From Ruminococcaceae bacterium UBA6434 (GTDB lineage: Bacteria; Bacillota; Clostridia; Oscillospirales; Acutalibacteraceae), in the NCBI GenBank assembly GCA_002437245.1, contig DJOQ01000036.1, forward strand, positions 39,293-95,892: a stretch of 56,600 bases of DNA, read 5' to 3'. The translations under genes and the position numbers were made by a program. This document shows, piece by piece, positions 34,746-42,913 of the stretch. Below the pieces are notes generated by a model. That model searched no databases and was not told where the DNA came from. It saw only the letters and a program-made list of their open reading frames with translations. Position 1 is the first letter of the stretch. Each line of letters opens with the position of its first letter.

Positions 34746-35690
34746 ATGGCTGATGTTATAAAAACCGCTACAAGAGATGCTTACGGTAAGGCTCTTATTG
34801 AACTCGGGCATAAAGATAAAAATATTATTGTAATGGATTCCGATCTTGCGGAGGCGACAAGAACCGGTAAATTCAAAAAGGAATTTCCGGACAGATTTTT
34901 TGACTCGGGTATTGCCGAAGCTGATATGATGTGTATTGCTGCCGGTCTTGCCGCAACAGGTCATACCGTATTTGCAAGTTCGTTTGCGATGTTTGCTGCC
35001 GGCAGGGCTTTTGAGCAAATCAGAAATTCCATTGCGTATCCGAATTTAAATGTTAAGATAGGTGCTACGCACGCCGGTATTTCGGTTGGCGAGGACGGCG
35101 CAAGCCATCAGTGCTGTGAGGATATTGCACTTATGCGCTCCATACCCAATATGGTTATTCTAAATCCTGCCGATGACATTGAGGCTCGTCTTTGTGTGCT
35201 GGCAGCGGCAAAGCATGACGGCCCTGTTTATATGAGATTCGGAAGGCTGGCGGTACCGAGAATTTTTGATGAAAACTATAATTTTGAAATCGGCAAGGGC
35301 AATGTACTTGTTGACGGAACAGATGTTACCATTATCGCAACCGGTCTTATGGTAAACGAGGCTCTCATTGCCGCCGAAAATTTAAAGGCTGACGGTATAT
35401 CCGCAAGAGTTGTAAATATGGCAACCATTAAGCCTATTGACAGTGACATTATAGTTGACAGCGTGAAAAAAACAGGTGCCGTTGTTACTGCCGAGGAGCA
35501 TAATATAATCGGCGGCCTCGGCAGTGCCGTAGCCGAAGTTGTATGTGAGAAATGTCCTGCACCCGTTCTCAGAGTGGGCGTTGAAGATGTTTTCGGAAGA
35601 TCAGGTCCGGCTGTTGAGCTTTTGCATATTTACGGTTTGGATGCCGCCCATATAGAAGAAAAAGCTAAGGAAGCAATTAAACTTAAATGA
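34746..35690 (+). CDS. Transketolase, C-terminal subunit
   Basis: The 314-residue protein carries the pyrimidine-binding domain (FFDSGIAEADMMCIAAGLA, where Glu contacts the ThDP aminopyrimidine) and the C-terminal transketolase domain (GLGSAVAEV, GRSGPAVELL). It pairs with the subunit ending three bases upstream. DXS-like synthase is less likely, because the length and the partner fit split transketolases. Confidence 0.95.
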   Translation: MADVIKTATRDAYGKALIELGHKDKNIIVMDSDLAEATRTGKFKKEFPDRFFDSGIAEADMMCIAAGLAATGHTVFASSFAMFAAGRAFEQIRNSIAYPNLNVKIGATHAGISVGEDGASHQCCEDIALMRSIPNMVILNPADDIEARLCVLAAAKHDGPVYMRFGRLAVPRIFDENYNFEIGKGNVLVDGTDVTIIATGLMVNEALIAAENLKADGISARVVNMATIKPIDSDIIVDSVKKTGAVVTAEEHNIIGGLGSAVAEVVCEKCPAPVLRVGVEDVFGRSGPAVELLHIYGLDAAHIEEKAKEAIKLK

Positions 35691-36049
35691 GAGAAAAATT
35701 CGGAAAGGACGCTTTATTTCGTCTGTCTGAGGAGCGTTACGGTATTGAGCCGGATTATCCGTTTAGCGACGGTGTAAGCGCAGTACTGAGGCATCCTGAA
35801 AATAAGAAGTGGTTTGCGCTTGTCATGAAGCTGCCTAAGAGCAAATTTGGTATCGAAAGTGACGAACCGGTTGACGTATTAAACCTTAAATGTGACCCGA
35901 TTTTAATCGGTTCATTGAGAAGTAAAGACGGTTTTTTTCCTGCGTATCATATGAATAAGGAAAAATGGATTACCGTTTTTCTGGACGGTACGGTTCCGAA
36001 AAGTGAAATATGCGATTTACTTGATTTAAGCTATGATTTAACAATTTGA
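35687..36049 (+). CDS. MmcQ/YjbR family protein
   Basis: The 120-residue protein belongs to the MmcQ/YjbR (CyaY-like DNA-binding fold) family. Characteristic blocks are HPENKKWFALVM, the NLKCDP turn and GFFPAYHMNKEKWITV. Proposed DNA binding in the family is not well established, and the role is unknown. Its ATG overlaps the transketolase stop (ATGA). It is the last gene of the long forward run. Confidence 0.88.
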   Translation: MREKFGKDALFRLSEERYGIEPDYPFSDGVSAVLRHPENKKWFALVMKLPKSKFGIESDEPVDVLNLKCDPILIGSLRSKDGFFPAYHMNKEKWITVFLDGTVPKSEICDLLDLSYDLTI

Positions 36050-36056
36050 ACAAATA

Positions 36057-36095
36057 AAAAACAGCTCTGTTACAATTGATAACAGAGCTGTTTTT
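36057..36095. terminator. Bidirectional terminator ending the 15-gene run
   Basis: A perfect 16-bp stem (36057-36072 with 36080-36095) with A5 and T5 outer arms lies between convergent genes. Confidence 0.95.
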
Positions 36096-36110
36096 GCCGG
36101 AATATTAAAA

Positions 36111-37088
36111 TCATATATGCTTGTTGATAAAGTCGGTTACGGCTTTCCAGTATATATCGGGATGAGCGCAAACGCTTCTTGCGTGCGGCGCGTCGGGAAC
36201 CGACAGCATTTCTTTTTCGCAAGCGGCAGCCGAATAAACCTTGTCGAGCATTTCATACGGAACAAAGGTATCGGCTTCACCGTGGATGAATAGGGTAGGC
36301 GTAACACTTTTTTTAACTTGTTTTACAGACGAAGCATTTCTTAAATTGAAGTTTTCTCTGAGCAGATTTACGATGTTTGCACTATACAAAAACGGGAATC
36401 TCGGCAGCTTTATGCTCTTTGTGAGTCGTAAGCCCAATATATCCCAAGCGGAAGTGTAACCGCAATCTTCAATTGCGACTTTTACATTTTCGGGAAGTTT
36501 TTCTCCGGTTGCCATCATAGTAGTTGCGGCACCCATTGAAACTCCGTGAAGTATTATTTTTGATTCGGGATGACGCTCGGCAATATAGTTTATCCATTCA
36601 ATTACATCAAGGCGGTCATTCCATCCCATTGTTATGAAATCCTGTTCCGAATCTCCGTGTCCGCGAAGGCTCGGCAGTAAGACGTTGTAGCCCAATTCAT
36701 GATATTTTTTCGCATAAATGCCCATATTTGCAGGCGAAGATGTGTAGCCGTGAATACATATAACGTATATGTTGCTGGGCTTTTCGGGGCGGATAAGATC
36801 GGCATAAAGTGACTGACGATGCTTTTTCTCTATAATAACCTTTTCCGCATCTTGATGCATGAACCAGTCCGCACCGTCATCAATCATACGGTCAAGTTTT
36901 TCCTTGTATTCGTCCTTAGGTTTTTTGGCGGCGCTTTTAGCTACCATGTCTGTAATAAGCTTGCTGTTAAGACCGCCGCGTGAAAGCGAAAGTCTGTAAG
37001 AAATATCTCCTATAGCGAGGTAGATAAGAGACGCACAACCGCCTATTATCGCAGCATCCTTAATTTTTTTTCCTGTTGTATTTGCCAT
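36111..37088 (-). CDS. Membrane-anchored alpha/beta hydrolase
   Basis: The 325-residue protein has an N-terminal transmembrane helix (IIGGCASLIYLAIG) and an extracytoplasmic-looking hydrolase domain similar to YqkD: CIHGYTSSPANMG, nucleophile elbow HGVSMGAA, acid in IHGEADTFVP and histidine in PDAPHARS. Substrate unknown; a peptidase or esterase is possible. GAGGTGAG precedes the ATG. Confidence 0.88.
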   Translation of the reverse strand: MANTTGKKIKDAAIIGGCASLIYLAIGDISYRLSLSRGGLNSKLITDMVAKSAAKKPKDEYKEKLDRMIDDGADWFMHQDAEKVIIEKKHRQSLYADLIRPEKPSNIYVICIHGYTSSPANMGIYAKKYHELGYNVLLPSLRGHGDSEQDFITMGWNDRLDVIEWINYIAERHPESKIILHGVSMGAATTMMATGEKLPENVKVAIEDCGYTSAWDILGLRLTKSIKLPRFPFLYSANIVNLLRENFNLRNASSVKQVKKSVTPTLFIHGEADTFVPYEMLDKVYSAAACEKEMLSVPDAPHARSVCAHPDIYWKAVTDFINKHI

Positions 37089-37119
37089 AGTCTCACCTCA
37101 AAATCATTAACTGCTTTTA

Positions 37120-37148
37120 ATTATACAACAAAAGTCTATTAAAATCAA
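37120..37148 (-). promoter_or_regulatory. Promoter of the reverse-strand hydrolase
   Basis: On the minus strand, TTGATT (37148-37143), 17 bases, TATAAT (37125-37120). Confidence 0.65.
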
Positions 37149-37169
37149 ATGCTGAAATTAAAATATGTG

Positions 37170-37198
37170 TTGTTTTTGAAATAGAAATCTGCTAAAAT
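37170..37198 (+). promoter_or_regulatory. Promoter of the DivIVA-like/fumarase/pcrA genes
   Basis: TTGTTT (37170-37175), 17 bases, TAAAAT (37193-37198) with an extended TGC. It is divergent from the preceding promoter and 33 bases before the next start. Confidence 0.65.
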
Positions 37199-37230
37199 AT
37201 TCTGTGTAATTTTAGATGGGGGGAATCCTG

Positions 37231-38001
37231 ATGGAATCCGAAAAAATATTCCGTTCTGCCTTATTCGGCGGATTTAACCGTTCGGATGTTATTTCGTACA
37301 TAGAAGAGCTGAAAAATGAAATAAGCGATCTTCAAAAGAAATATACCGACAGAGAAAACAAAATTACCGAGCTCGATAATAAGATAAACGAATTATCCGA
37401 CGAATGCGCCTCTTTAAAAGAACTTCAGGAGAAGTATAACGTTCAGTGTGATACTGTTGAGGCATTGAAGCACGAAAATCTTGAGTTAAATACAAGGGTT
37501 TCCGAATTACAGAAAATTTCGGATAAGTACGACGCTTCTGTCGGCGAATTTGAACTGAAGGAACAAAAAATTAAAACCGCAGAAGCTCAGCTCGGAGCTG
37601 CATTTTTGGATGCACGTAAGTATTCAGACGAAATTGTTTCGGCGGCTAATGTTAAAGCCTCTGACATTTCGGCTAAAACTTCGGCTGAAATCTCGGAACA
37701 GGCTGTTGAAATCAGCAAACTTACGGCTGAAGTCAATGCAATATCCGAGAAATTTAACCGCTCAATTGATGAGCTTCATTCAAGCATTACTGCGCTTGCC
37801 AACAAAATGTCCGTGTCGGCAAATGAGCTTGCAAAAAGAAAAAATGCACCGGCTTTTGTACCTGATGTATCAATTAAAATTGATGACGAAAATAACATAT
37901 CATTACAGAATACGGCTGAAAATGACTCCAAGAGAATTGAGGACGGGTTTAACCTTGATTCCTCAACGGTTTTTAATTTTAATCAACATAAAGAGGGATA
38001 A
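37231..38001 (+). CDS. DivIVA-like coiled-coil protein
   Basis: The 256-residue protein opens with a short DivIVA-like segment (FRSALFGGFNRSDVISYIEEL), then a coiled coil over most of its length and a disordered C-terminus. It is a second, divergent DivIVA-type protein beside the one at 30.6 kb. Related clostridial proteins are of unknown function; a scaffold for division, envelope or sporulation is plausible. The ORF opens at 37216, but GGGGGGAA lies before ATG 37231, which is used. It ends two bases before the fumarase-type gene. Confidence 0.75.
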   Translation: MESEKIFRSALFGGFNRSDVISYIEELKNEISDLQKKYTDRENKITELDNKINELSDECASLKELQEKYNVQCDTVEALKHENLELNTRVSELQKISDKYDASVGEFELKEQKIKTAEAQLGAAFLDARKYSDEIVSAANVKASDISAKTSAEISEQAVEISKLTAEVNAISEKFNRSIDELHSSITALANKMSVSANELAKRKNAPAFVPDVSIKIDDENNISLQNTAENDSKRIEDGFNLDSSTVFNFNQHKEG

Positions 38002-38003
38002 GG

Positions 38004-38534
38004 TTGGCTCTTTACCATATTAACACAAAGAATATAAAGACGGCTGCACCGACGCTCAAAGCCGGCGACACCGTGTATTTGAGCGGAACCGTGTATACAT
38101 CGCGTGACGCTGCTCATAAAAAAATATTTGAGCTTATGGATAAGGGCGAGCCTCTTCCGTATGGCATTAAAGGGGCTGTTCAGTATTTTGCGGGACCCAC
38201 CCCGACTCCTGTGGGGCTTGCTATCGGCAGTTGCGGACCAACGACTTCGAGCAGAATGGACGTTTTTTCTCCGAGACTTTTAGATATGTGTCTCGGAGCG
38301 ATGATTGGTAAAGGACCGCGTTCCGATGAAGTCTGCAAAGCTATTGTACGCAACGGTTCGGTATACTTTTGTGCTGTAGGCGGTGCCGGAGCACTTGCGT
38401 CAAAATGTATAAAGAGTTGTGAAGTGATTGCATTCCCGGAGCTTGGCTGTGAATCCGTCAAAAAGCTTGAGTTTTGTGAATTCCCGCTTACTGTTGCAAT
38501 AGACTGTCATGGCGGCAATCTTTTTAATCAATAA
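38004..38534 (+). CDS. Class I fumarase/tartrate dehydratase beta subunit
   Basis: The 176-residue protein is the C-terminal (beta) half of two-subunit class I hydro-lyases, with LKAGDTVYLSGTVYTSRDAAHK, GPTTSSRMD, MIGKGPRS and the GGAGALAS block. Alone it lacks the [4Fe-4S]-binding alpha half, which supplies most of the active site for fumarate hydration. No alpha subunit lies within this window. Start TTG at 38004, with GAGGG upstream; it is cotranscribed with the coiled-coil gene and pcrA. Confidence 0.92.
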   Translation: MALYHINTKNIKTAAPTLKAGDTVYLSGTVYTSRDAAHKKIFELMDKGEPLPYGIKGAVQYFAGPTPTPVGLAIGSCGPTTSSRMDVFSPRLLDMCLGAMIGKGPRSDEVCKAIVRNGSVYFCAVGGAGALASKCIKSCEVIAFPELGCESVKKLEFCEFPLTVAIDCHGGNLFNQ

Positions 38535-38553
38535 TATCGGAGACATATAACAG

Positions 38554-40944
38554 ATGGATTATAATAAATTTCTGGCAATAAGAAAAAACATAATTGAAAA
38601 AGATTTTTCTCGAATGAACGATATGCAGAAAAAAGCGGTCTTTAAAGTGAAAGGACCGCTTTTAATTCTCGCAGGCGCCGGTTCGGGAAAAACAACTGTA
38701 CTTGTTAACCGTATTTCAAATCTGATAAAATACGGCGATGCTTATAATTCCGAAAAAGCCTCAAGAACTCCCGATGATTACGATGTTGAACTTATGCAGC
38801 GCTATCTTGACGGAGACAGTTCGGTATATCCGGAAATACGTGATGTGTTGTCTTATGATGCGCCGAAACCGTGGCAAATTCTTGCAATAACGTTTACAAA
38901 TAAAGCCGCAAATGAGCTTAAAGAACGTCTCGGAAAAATGCTTGGGGACGATGCTGCGGATATTTGGGCAAGTACATTTCACTCTGCATGCGTACGCATA
39001 CTAAGAAGGAACGGAGACAGACTCGGATTTTCATCTCATTTTACAATTTATGACACCGACGACAGCAAGCGCGTAATGAAAGAATGTCAGAGATTGCTCG
39101 GTGTTGACGATAAATTTCTGTCTCATAAAACTATACTGAACGAAATCAGTAAGGCCAAGGATTCGTTGATTTCTCCGAATGATTATTTAAAAGCGGCAGG
39201 CAATGATGTCAGACTTCGCAAAATGGGCGAGTGTTATAAAAAGTATCAGCAACTTTTAAAAAATGCCGATGCTATGGATTTTGACGACATTATAGCCAAT
39301 ACAGTTGCGCTTTTACAAAACGAACCCGATGTTCTTGACTATTACCAAAACAGATTTAAATACATAATGGTAGATGAGTATCAGGATACGAACCACGCTC
39401 AATATGTACTTACATCTTTGCTTGCGGACAAATATAAAAATATCTGTGTTGTCGGTGACGACGATCAGAGTATCTATCGTTTCAGGGGCGCTACTATCGA
39501 AAACATTTTAAGCTTTGAAAAACGCTATAAAGATGCAGTTGTAATACGACTTGAGCAGAACTACAGATCCACTCAGAATATTCTTGATGCCGCAAATGCG
39601 GTTATAGCCAACAATACAGAGCGTAAGGGCAAAAATTTATGGACGGCAAACGGTTGCGGAGAAAAAATCGAACTTAGCACCGCTGCGGATGAGACAGATG
39701 AGGCGCGTTATATAGCCGAGCAGATTTTAAATTCTGTGGCAAAGGGCAGAAAGTGGAGCGATCATGCAGTCCTTTACAGGATGAATGCAATGTCAAACTC
39801 TATTGAGCGCGCACTTGTAAAAAATGCCATTCCGTACAGGATTATAGGCGGTCATAAGTTCTATGACAGAGCCGAAATCAAAGACATACATGCCTATCTT
39901 AACGTTATAAACAATCCGTCCGATTCCGTAAGATTGAGACGAATCATAAATGTCCCGAAACGCGGTATAGGAGACTCTACGGTTGCCAAAGCCGGCGAGA
40001 TTGCAGAGACTCTCGGTATTACACTCTATGATGTATTAAAAACGGCTGATCAATATGAGGTGTTAAAGCGTGCCGCCGGGAAACTGAGGCAGTTTACCGC
40101 AATGATGGATAGACTGATGTCTCTCTCCGAAACAGTCGGTTTGCCTGAACTTTATGACAGCGTTATAGAAGAGACGGGATATGTTAATTATCTTCGGTCC
40201 GATCCCGAAAAGTTCGACGACCGTATGCAAAATATAAACGAGCTTAAATCAAACCTTGTCAGATACGAAGAAGATAATGAAGACGCAACCCTCAACGATT
40301 ATCTCGAAGAAATAGCTTTACTTACCGATATTGACAATTATAACGCGGGTGAGGATGCCGTCGTTCTTATGACGCTTCATTCGGCAAAAGGTCTTGAGTT
40401 TCCGGTGGTATTTATGCCCGGACTCGAAGAGGGAATATTCCCGGGTATGCAAAGTATGTACAATGAAACCGAAGTCGAAGAGGAGCGCAGGCTCGCTTAT
40501 GTCGGTATAACAAGGGCAAAAGAAAAATTATATATCACAAAAGCCAAAAGCAGAATGTTATACGGTTCTACAAATTATTTCCGTCAATCCAGATTTGTTT
40601 CCGAAATTCCCGAAAATCTGCTGAATATCAGGCAGGAGACAGGATTCAGAGCTATGGCAGGCCTTGATAAGACCGCTAAACACTCATCGTATGCCGCTTC
40701 TTCCGCTTCAGCAAAAGAACGCCATATAGATCGCGGCTTCAGCGGCTCTGGCAAGGTGTCACAAAAAAACGTAACCGGCAGTATTGATTATAAAGTCGGC
40801 GACACGGTTATACACAAGGTGTTCGGCGAAGGCGTTATTACAAAAACAACGCCTATGGGAAACGATTTACTGCTCGAAATTGCTTTCACTAAAGCCGGCA
40901 CAAAGAAAATTATGGCACGCCTTGCAAAGCTCCAAAAGGTGTAA
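38554..40944 (+). CDS. pcrA: ATP-dependent DNA helicase PcrA/UvrD
   Basis: The 796-residue SF1A helicase has the Q-motif (MNDMQKKAV), Walker A GAGSGKTT (41-48), TFTNKAA, DEYQDTN, GDDDQSIYRFRGA, QNYRST, TLHSAKGLEFPVVF and VGITRAKE. The C-terminal Tudor-like domain (GDTVIHKVFGEGV) that contacts RNA polymerase in PcrA is present. It unwinds DNA in repair and removes RecA or stalled polymerase. Relative to typical PcrA there are ~40 extra residues (about 61-104) between motif I and TFTNKAA. The start lacks a strong Shine-Dalgarno (only GGAGACA). Confidence 0.95.
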   Translation: MDYNKFLAIRKNIIEKDFSRMNDMQKKAVFKVKGPLLILAGAGSGKTTVLVNRISNLIKYGDAYNSEKASRTPDDYDVELMQRYLDGDSSVYPEIRDVLSYDAPKPWQILAITFTNKAANELKERLGKMLGDDAADIWASTFHSACVRILRRNGDRLGFSSHFTIYDTDDSKRVMKECQRLLGVDDKFLSHKTILNEISKAKDSLISPNDYLKAAGNDVRLRKMGECYKKYQQLLKNADAMDFDDIIANTVALLQNEPDVLDYYQNRFKYIMVDEYQDTNHAQYVLTSLLADKYKNICVVGDDDQSIYRFRGATIENILSFEKRYKDAVVIRLEQNYRSTQNILDAANAVIANNTERKGKNLWTANGCGEKIELSTAADETDEARYIAEQILNSVAKGRKWSDHAVLYRMNAMSNSIERALVKNAIPYRIIGGHKFYDRAEIKDIHAYLNVINNPSDSVRLRRIINVPKRGIGDSTVAKAGEIAETLGITLYDVLKTADQYEVLKRAAGKLRQFTAMMDRLMSLSETVGLPELYDSVIEETGYVNYLRSDPEKFDDRMQNINELKSNLVRYEEDNEDATLNDYLEEIALLTDIDNYNAGEDAVVLMTLHSAKGLEFPVVFMPGLEEGIFPGMQSMYNETEVEEERRLAYVGITRAKEKLYITKAKSRMLYGSTNYFRQSRFVSEIPENLLNIRQETGFRAMAGLDKTAKHSSYAASSASAKERHIDRGFSGSGKVSQKNVTGSIDYKVGDTVIHKVFGEGVITKTTPMGNDLLLEIAFTKAGTKKIMARLAKLQKV

Positions 40945-40987
40945 AAATATTTTAGTTGCGAAAAAAATATTTTTTTGTCGAAAAATA

Positions 40988-41016
40988 TTGACCTTTTCGT
41001 TTTAATGGCTTATAAT
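40988..41016 (+). promoter_or_regulatory. Strong promoter of a small RNA
   Basis: TTGACC (40988-40993), exactly 17 bases, TATAAT (41011-41016). The next genes on this strand are over 1.4 kb away, past a strong terminator. Confidence 0.8.
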
Positions 41017-41022
41017 AAACTT

Positions 41023-41155
41023 GCTACCTGAAAAACGGTAGTCCGCATTTTGCGCAAAAGACAGCATTTAGTTTTTGAGGGGCTGGACTGGTTGTTTTTT
41101 GCGCTCACTCAAAAGAGCACGGACAAAACATGAGTTTGTCCGTGCTCTTTTGCTG
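41023..41155 (+). ncRNA. Candidate small non-coding RNA (~130 nt)
   Basis: Between pcrA and the convergent RodA/FtsW gene lies a self-contained transcript unit. It would fold into a 5' hairpin CTACC/GGTAG (41024-41028 with 41037-41041), a long 14-bp stem (41052-41065 with 41091-41104, two G-U pairs) continued by an inner weaker stem, and a 17-bp terminator hairpin. No ORF with a ribosome site is contained. A long irregular hairpin is reminiscent of 6S RNA, but I could not match it to 6S, SRP RNA, tmRNA or RNase P RNA. Confidence 0.65.
41111..41151. terminator. Terminator of the small RNA, also usable by the RodA/FtsW gene
   Basis: A perfect 17-bp stem (41111-41127 with 41135-41151), a 7-base loop, with A4 and T4 ends. 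It is symmetric enough to act on both strands. Confidence 0.88.
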
Positions 41156-41192
41156 TATTTGCTTTTATTTGTGTTATATCCGGCAGCACAAT

Positions 41193-42359
41193 TTAATTTT
41201 TTAACGAATCGTATACTCTTATATTCACGGCGCCCGTATCACAGTTGTGCCTGTAAATACTCATAACTATGCCTATTCCTAAGTAGATACAAAGGTTGGA
41301 AGAACCTCCGGCACTGAAAAACGGAAGCGTTATACCTATAACAGGCAGTAACATCAAGCACATACCGACGTTTATTATCATCTGACCGATTATCATTGCA
41401 GCCATTCCCGTGCATATCAAATTGGTTGACTGTTCGCTTGATTTTTTTCCGACATAAATAATTCTTACGGTTATCAAAACGATAAGCAGCAGTGTGGCTA
41501 TGCAGCCGACAAATCCCAATTCTTCACCGACAACGGAAAAAATCATATCATTTTGGCTCTCCGGAACAGCTCCTGCCTGTGTGTAAGCGCCCTTAAACAA
41601 GCCTTGCCCAGTAATGCCGCCGGCTCCGATGGCATTAAGACCGCGTTGCTGCTGATATATAATATCAGGATATAAATCGGGATAAATAAGCGCTAAAAAT
41701 CTGTCTTTTTGGAGCTGCTTTAAAACATAAGTCCAAATAAGGGGAGTTGCCGCTCCGACTAAAGCTATACCGCCGAGGAAATATCCCCAGTGGACCCCTG
41801 CGACAAACATCATAACAACAGCAATAACCACAAATACAAGTGCCGAACCCATATCGCCGGTTGCCGCTACAAGAATTATCGGAACAGCCGCGTGTGCACC
41901 GAGTTGAAGGATGCTGAAAATGTTGTTGATTTTTTCTTTCAATTTATCCAGGTGCACACCGAATGTTATAATAAATCCGATTTTTACAAGCTCGGACGGT
42001 TGAAAATTTATGGGACCTATTGAAAGCCATGTTCTGGCGTCGGGCCTCGAAGAAGGACCTGTGCCCCATTTAAAGAGAGCGAGCATTATCAGAACGCAGA
42101 AAACAGCTATAACCGGCCAAAACCTGGTGTACACTTGATAATCAAAATACGATAAGAATAAGGCGGCAATAACTCCGAGAAAAACGGCAAGCAACATTAT
42201 TATAAATTCTCTCGAAAAATGGGCGCCGTCTTTAAGTGTGTAGCGTGTGGCACTGTAAACCATCAACAAACCGAAGGCGGAGGTTATAATGCAAAGAGAA
42301 AACAATAAAATATCGGTTTCTTTCAAAAAGCTCTTTACTGTCAAAAAAAACTTCTTCAT
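41193..42359 (-). CDS. RodA/FtsW/SpoVE family SEDS glycosyltransferase
   Basis: The 388-residue polytopic protein has about ten transmembrane helices and the SEDS motifs FQPSELVKIGF, the large loop with GAGGITGQGLFKG, PESQNDMIFSVVGEELGF (with the catalytic-type aspartate region) and LPFFSAGGSSN. SEDS proteins polymerise lipid II into glycan strands with a partner class B PBP. RodA is more likely than FtsW from the short N-terminus, but the paralogue cannot be settled. No PBP is adjacent. The start has GGATGTG upstream. Confidence 0.9.
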   Translation of the reverse strand: MKKFFLTVKSFLKETDILLFSLCIITSAFGLLMVYSATRYTLKDGAHFSREFIIMLLAVFLGVIAALFLSYFDYQVYTRFWPVIAVFCVLIMLALFKWGTGPSSRPDARTWLSIGPINFQPSELVKIGFIITFGVHLDKLKEKINNIFSILQLGAHAAVPIILVAATGDMGSALVFVVIAVVMMFVAGVHWGYFLGGIALVGAATPLIWTYVLKQLQKDRFLALIYPDLYPDIIYQQQRGLNAIGAGGITGQGLFKGAYTQAGAVPESQNDMIFSVVGEELGFVGCIATLLLIVLITVRIIYVGKKSSEQSTNLICTGMAAMIIGQMIINVGMCLMLLPVIGITLPFFSAGGSSNLCIYLGIGIVMSIYRHNCDTGAVNIRVYDSLKN

Positions 42360-42388
42360 ATTTTCACATCCGAATTTATTATCAATTT

Positions 42389-42417
42389 ATTATATTATGG
42401 TAAGCGGATATTTTCAA
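42389..42417 (-). promoter_or_regulatory. Promoter of the RodA/FtsW gene
   Basis: On the minus strand, TTGAAA (42417-42412), 17 bases, TATAAT (42394-42389). Confidence 0.7.
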
Positions 42418-42428
42418 GCAAAAAAGTA

Positions 42429-42457
42429 TTTACTGATAATAAATTTAATGCTAAAAT
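42429..42457 (+). promoter_or_regulatory. Promoter of tsaE-tsaB-rpiB
   Basis: TTTACT (42429-42434), 17 bases, TAAAAT (42452-42457) with an extended TGC, ending 15 bases before the tsaE start. Confidence 0.6.
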
Positions 42458-42472
42458 AACAAAGGTGATTAA

Positions 42473-42913
42473 ATGGTAGAGTTTTTAAGTAAATCCGCAA
42501 AAGAAACAATCGGGTTGGGCGAAAAGTTGGCGAAGAAGCTCAGCGGCGGAACGGTTGTGGCTTTTTACGGCGGACTCGGGGTGGGTAAGACGACTCTTAT
42601 CAGCGGTATTGCAAAGGGGATGGGGCTTACGTGTAATGTTTCGAGCCCTACATTTGCAATTGTAAATGTTTACGGTGAGCATAATGAACTTTGTCATTTT
42701 GATATGTACCGTGTTGAGAGTTGGGACGATCTCTATTCCACCGGCTTTTTTGACTATATAGATATGGGCTCGATTTTATGCGTTGAATGGAGCGAAAATG
42801 TTGAAAATGCATTGCCTGAGAATACTGTGAGAGTATATATGAAAAAAGGCGATTCCGATAATGATCGTATTATTAAAATAGATGGTGTTAAAGATGAAAA
42901 TTCTCTCTGTTGA
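42473..42913 (+). CDS. tsaE: tRNA threonylcarbamoyladenosine biosynthesis ATPase TsaE
   Basis: The 146-residue P-loop ATPase has GGLGVGKTTLISGIAKGMG, SSPTFAIVN and the CHFDMYRVES block, all typical of TsaE. It resets the TsaB-TsaD complex during t6A37 synthesis. AAAGGTGA precedes the ATG. tsaB starts inside its 3' end. Confidence 0.95.
   Translation: MVEFLSKSAKETIGLGEKLAKKLSGGTVVAFYGGLGVGKTTLISGIAKGMGLTCNVSSPTFAIVNVYGEHNELCHFDMYRVESWDDLYSTGFFDYIDMGSILCVEWSENVENALPENTVRVYMKKGDSDNDRIIKIDGVKDENSLC

Noticed and set aside
34200..35018. 272-codon minus-strand ORF
   Set aside because: It lies antisense across both transketolase genes, which are clearly real, and its translation shows no family features.
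41075..41266. 63-codon plus-strand ORF over the small RNA
   Set aside because: TTG start without a ribosome site, runs through a perfect terminator hairpin and into the convergent RodA/FtsW gene.
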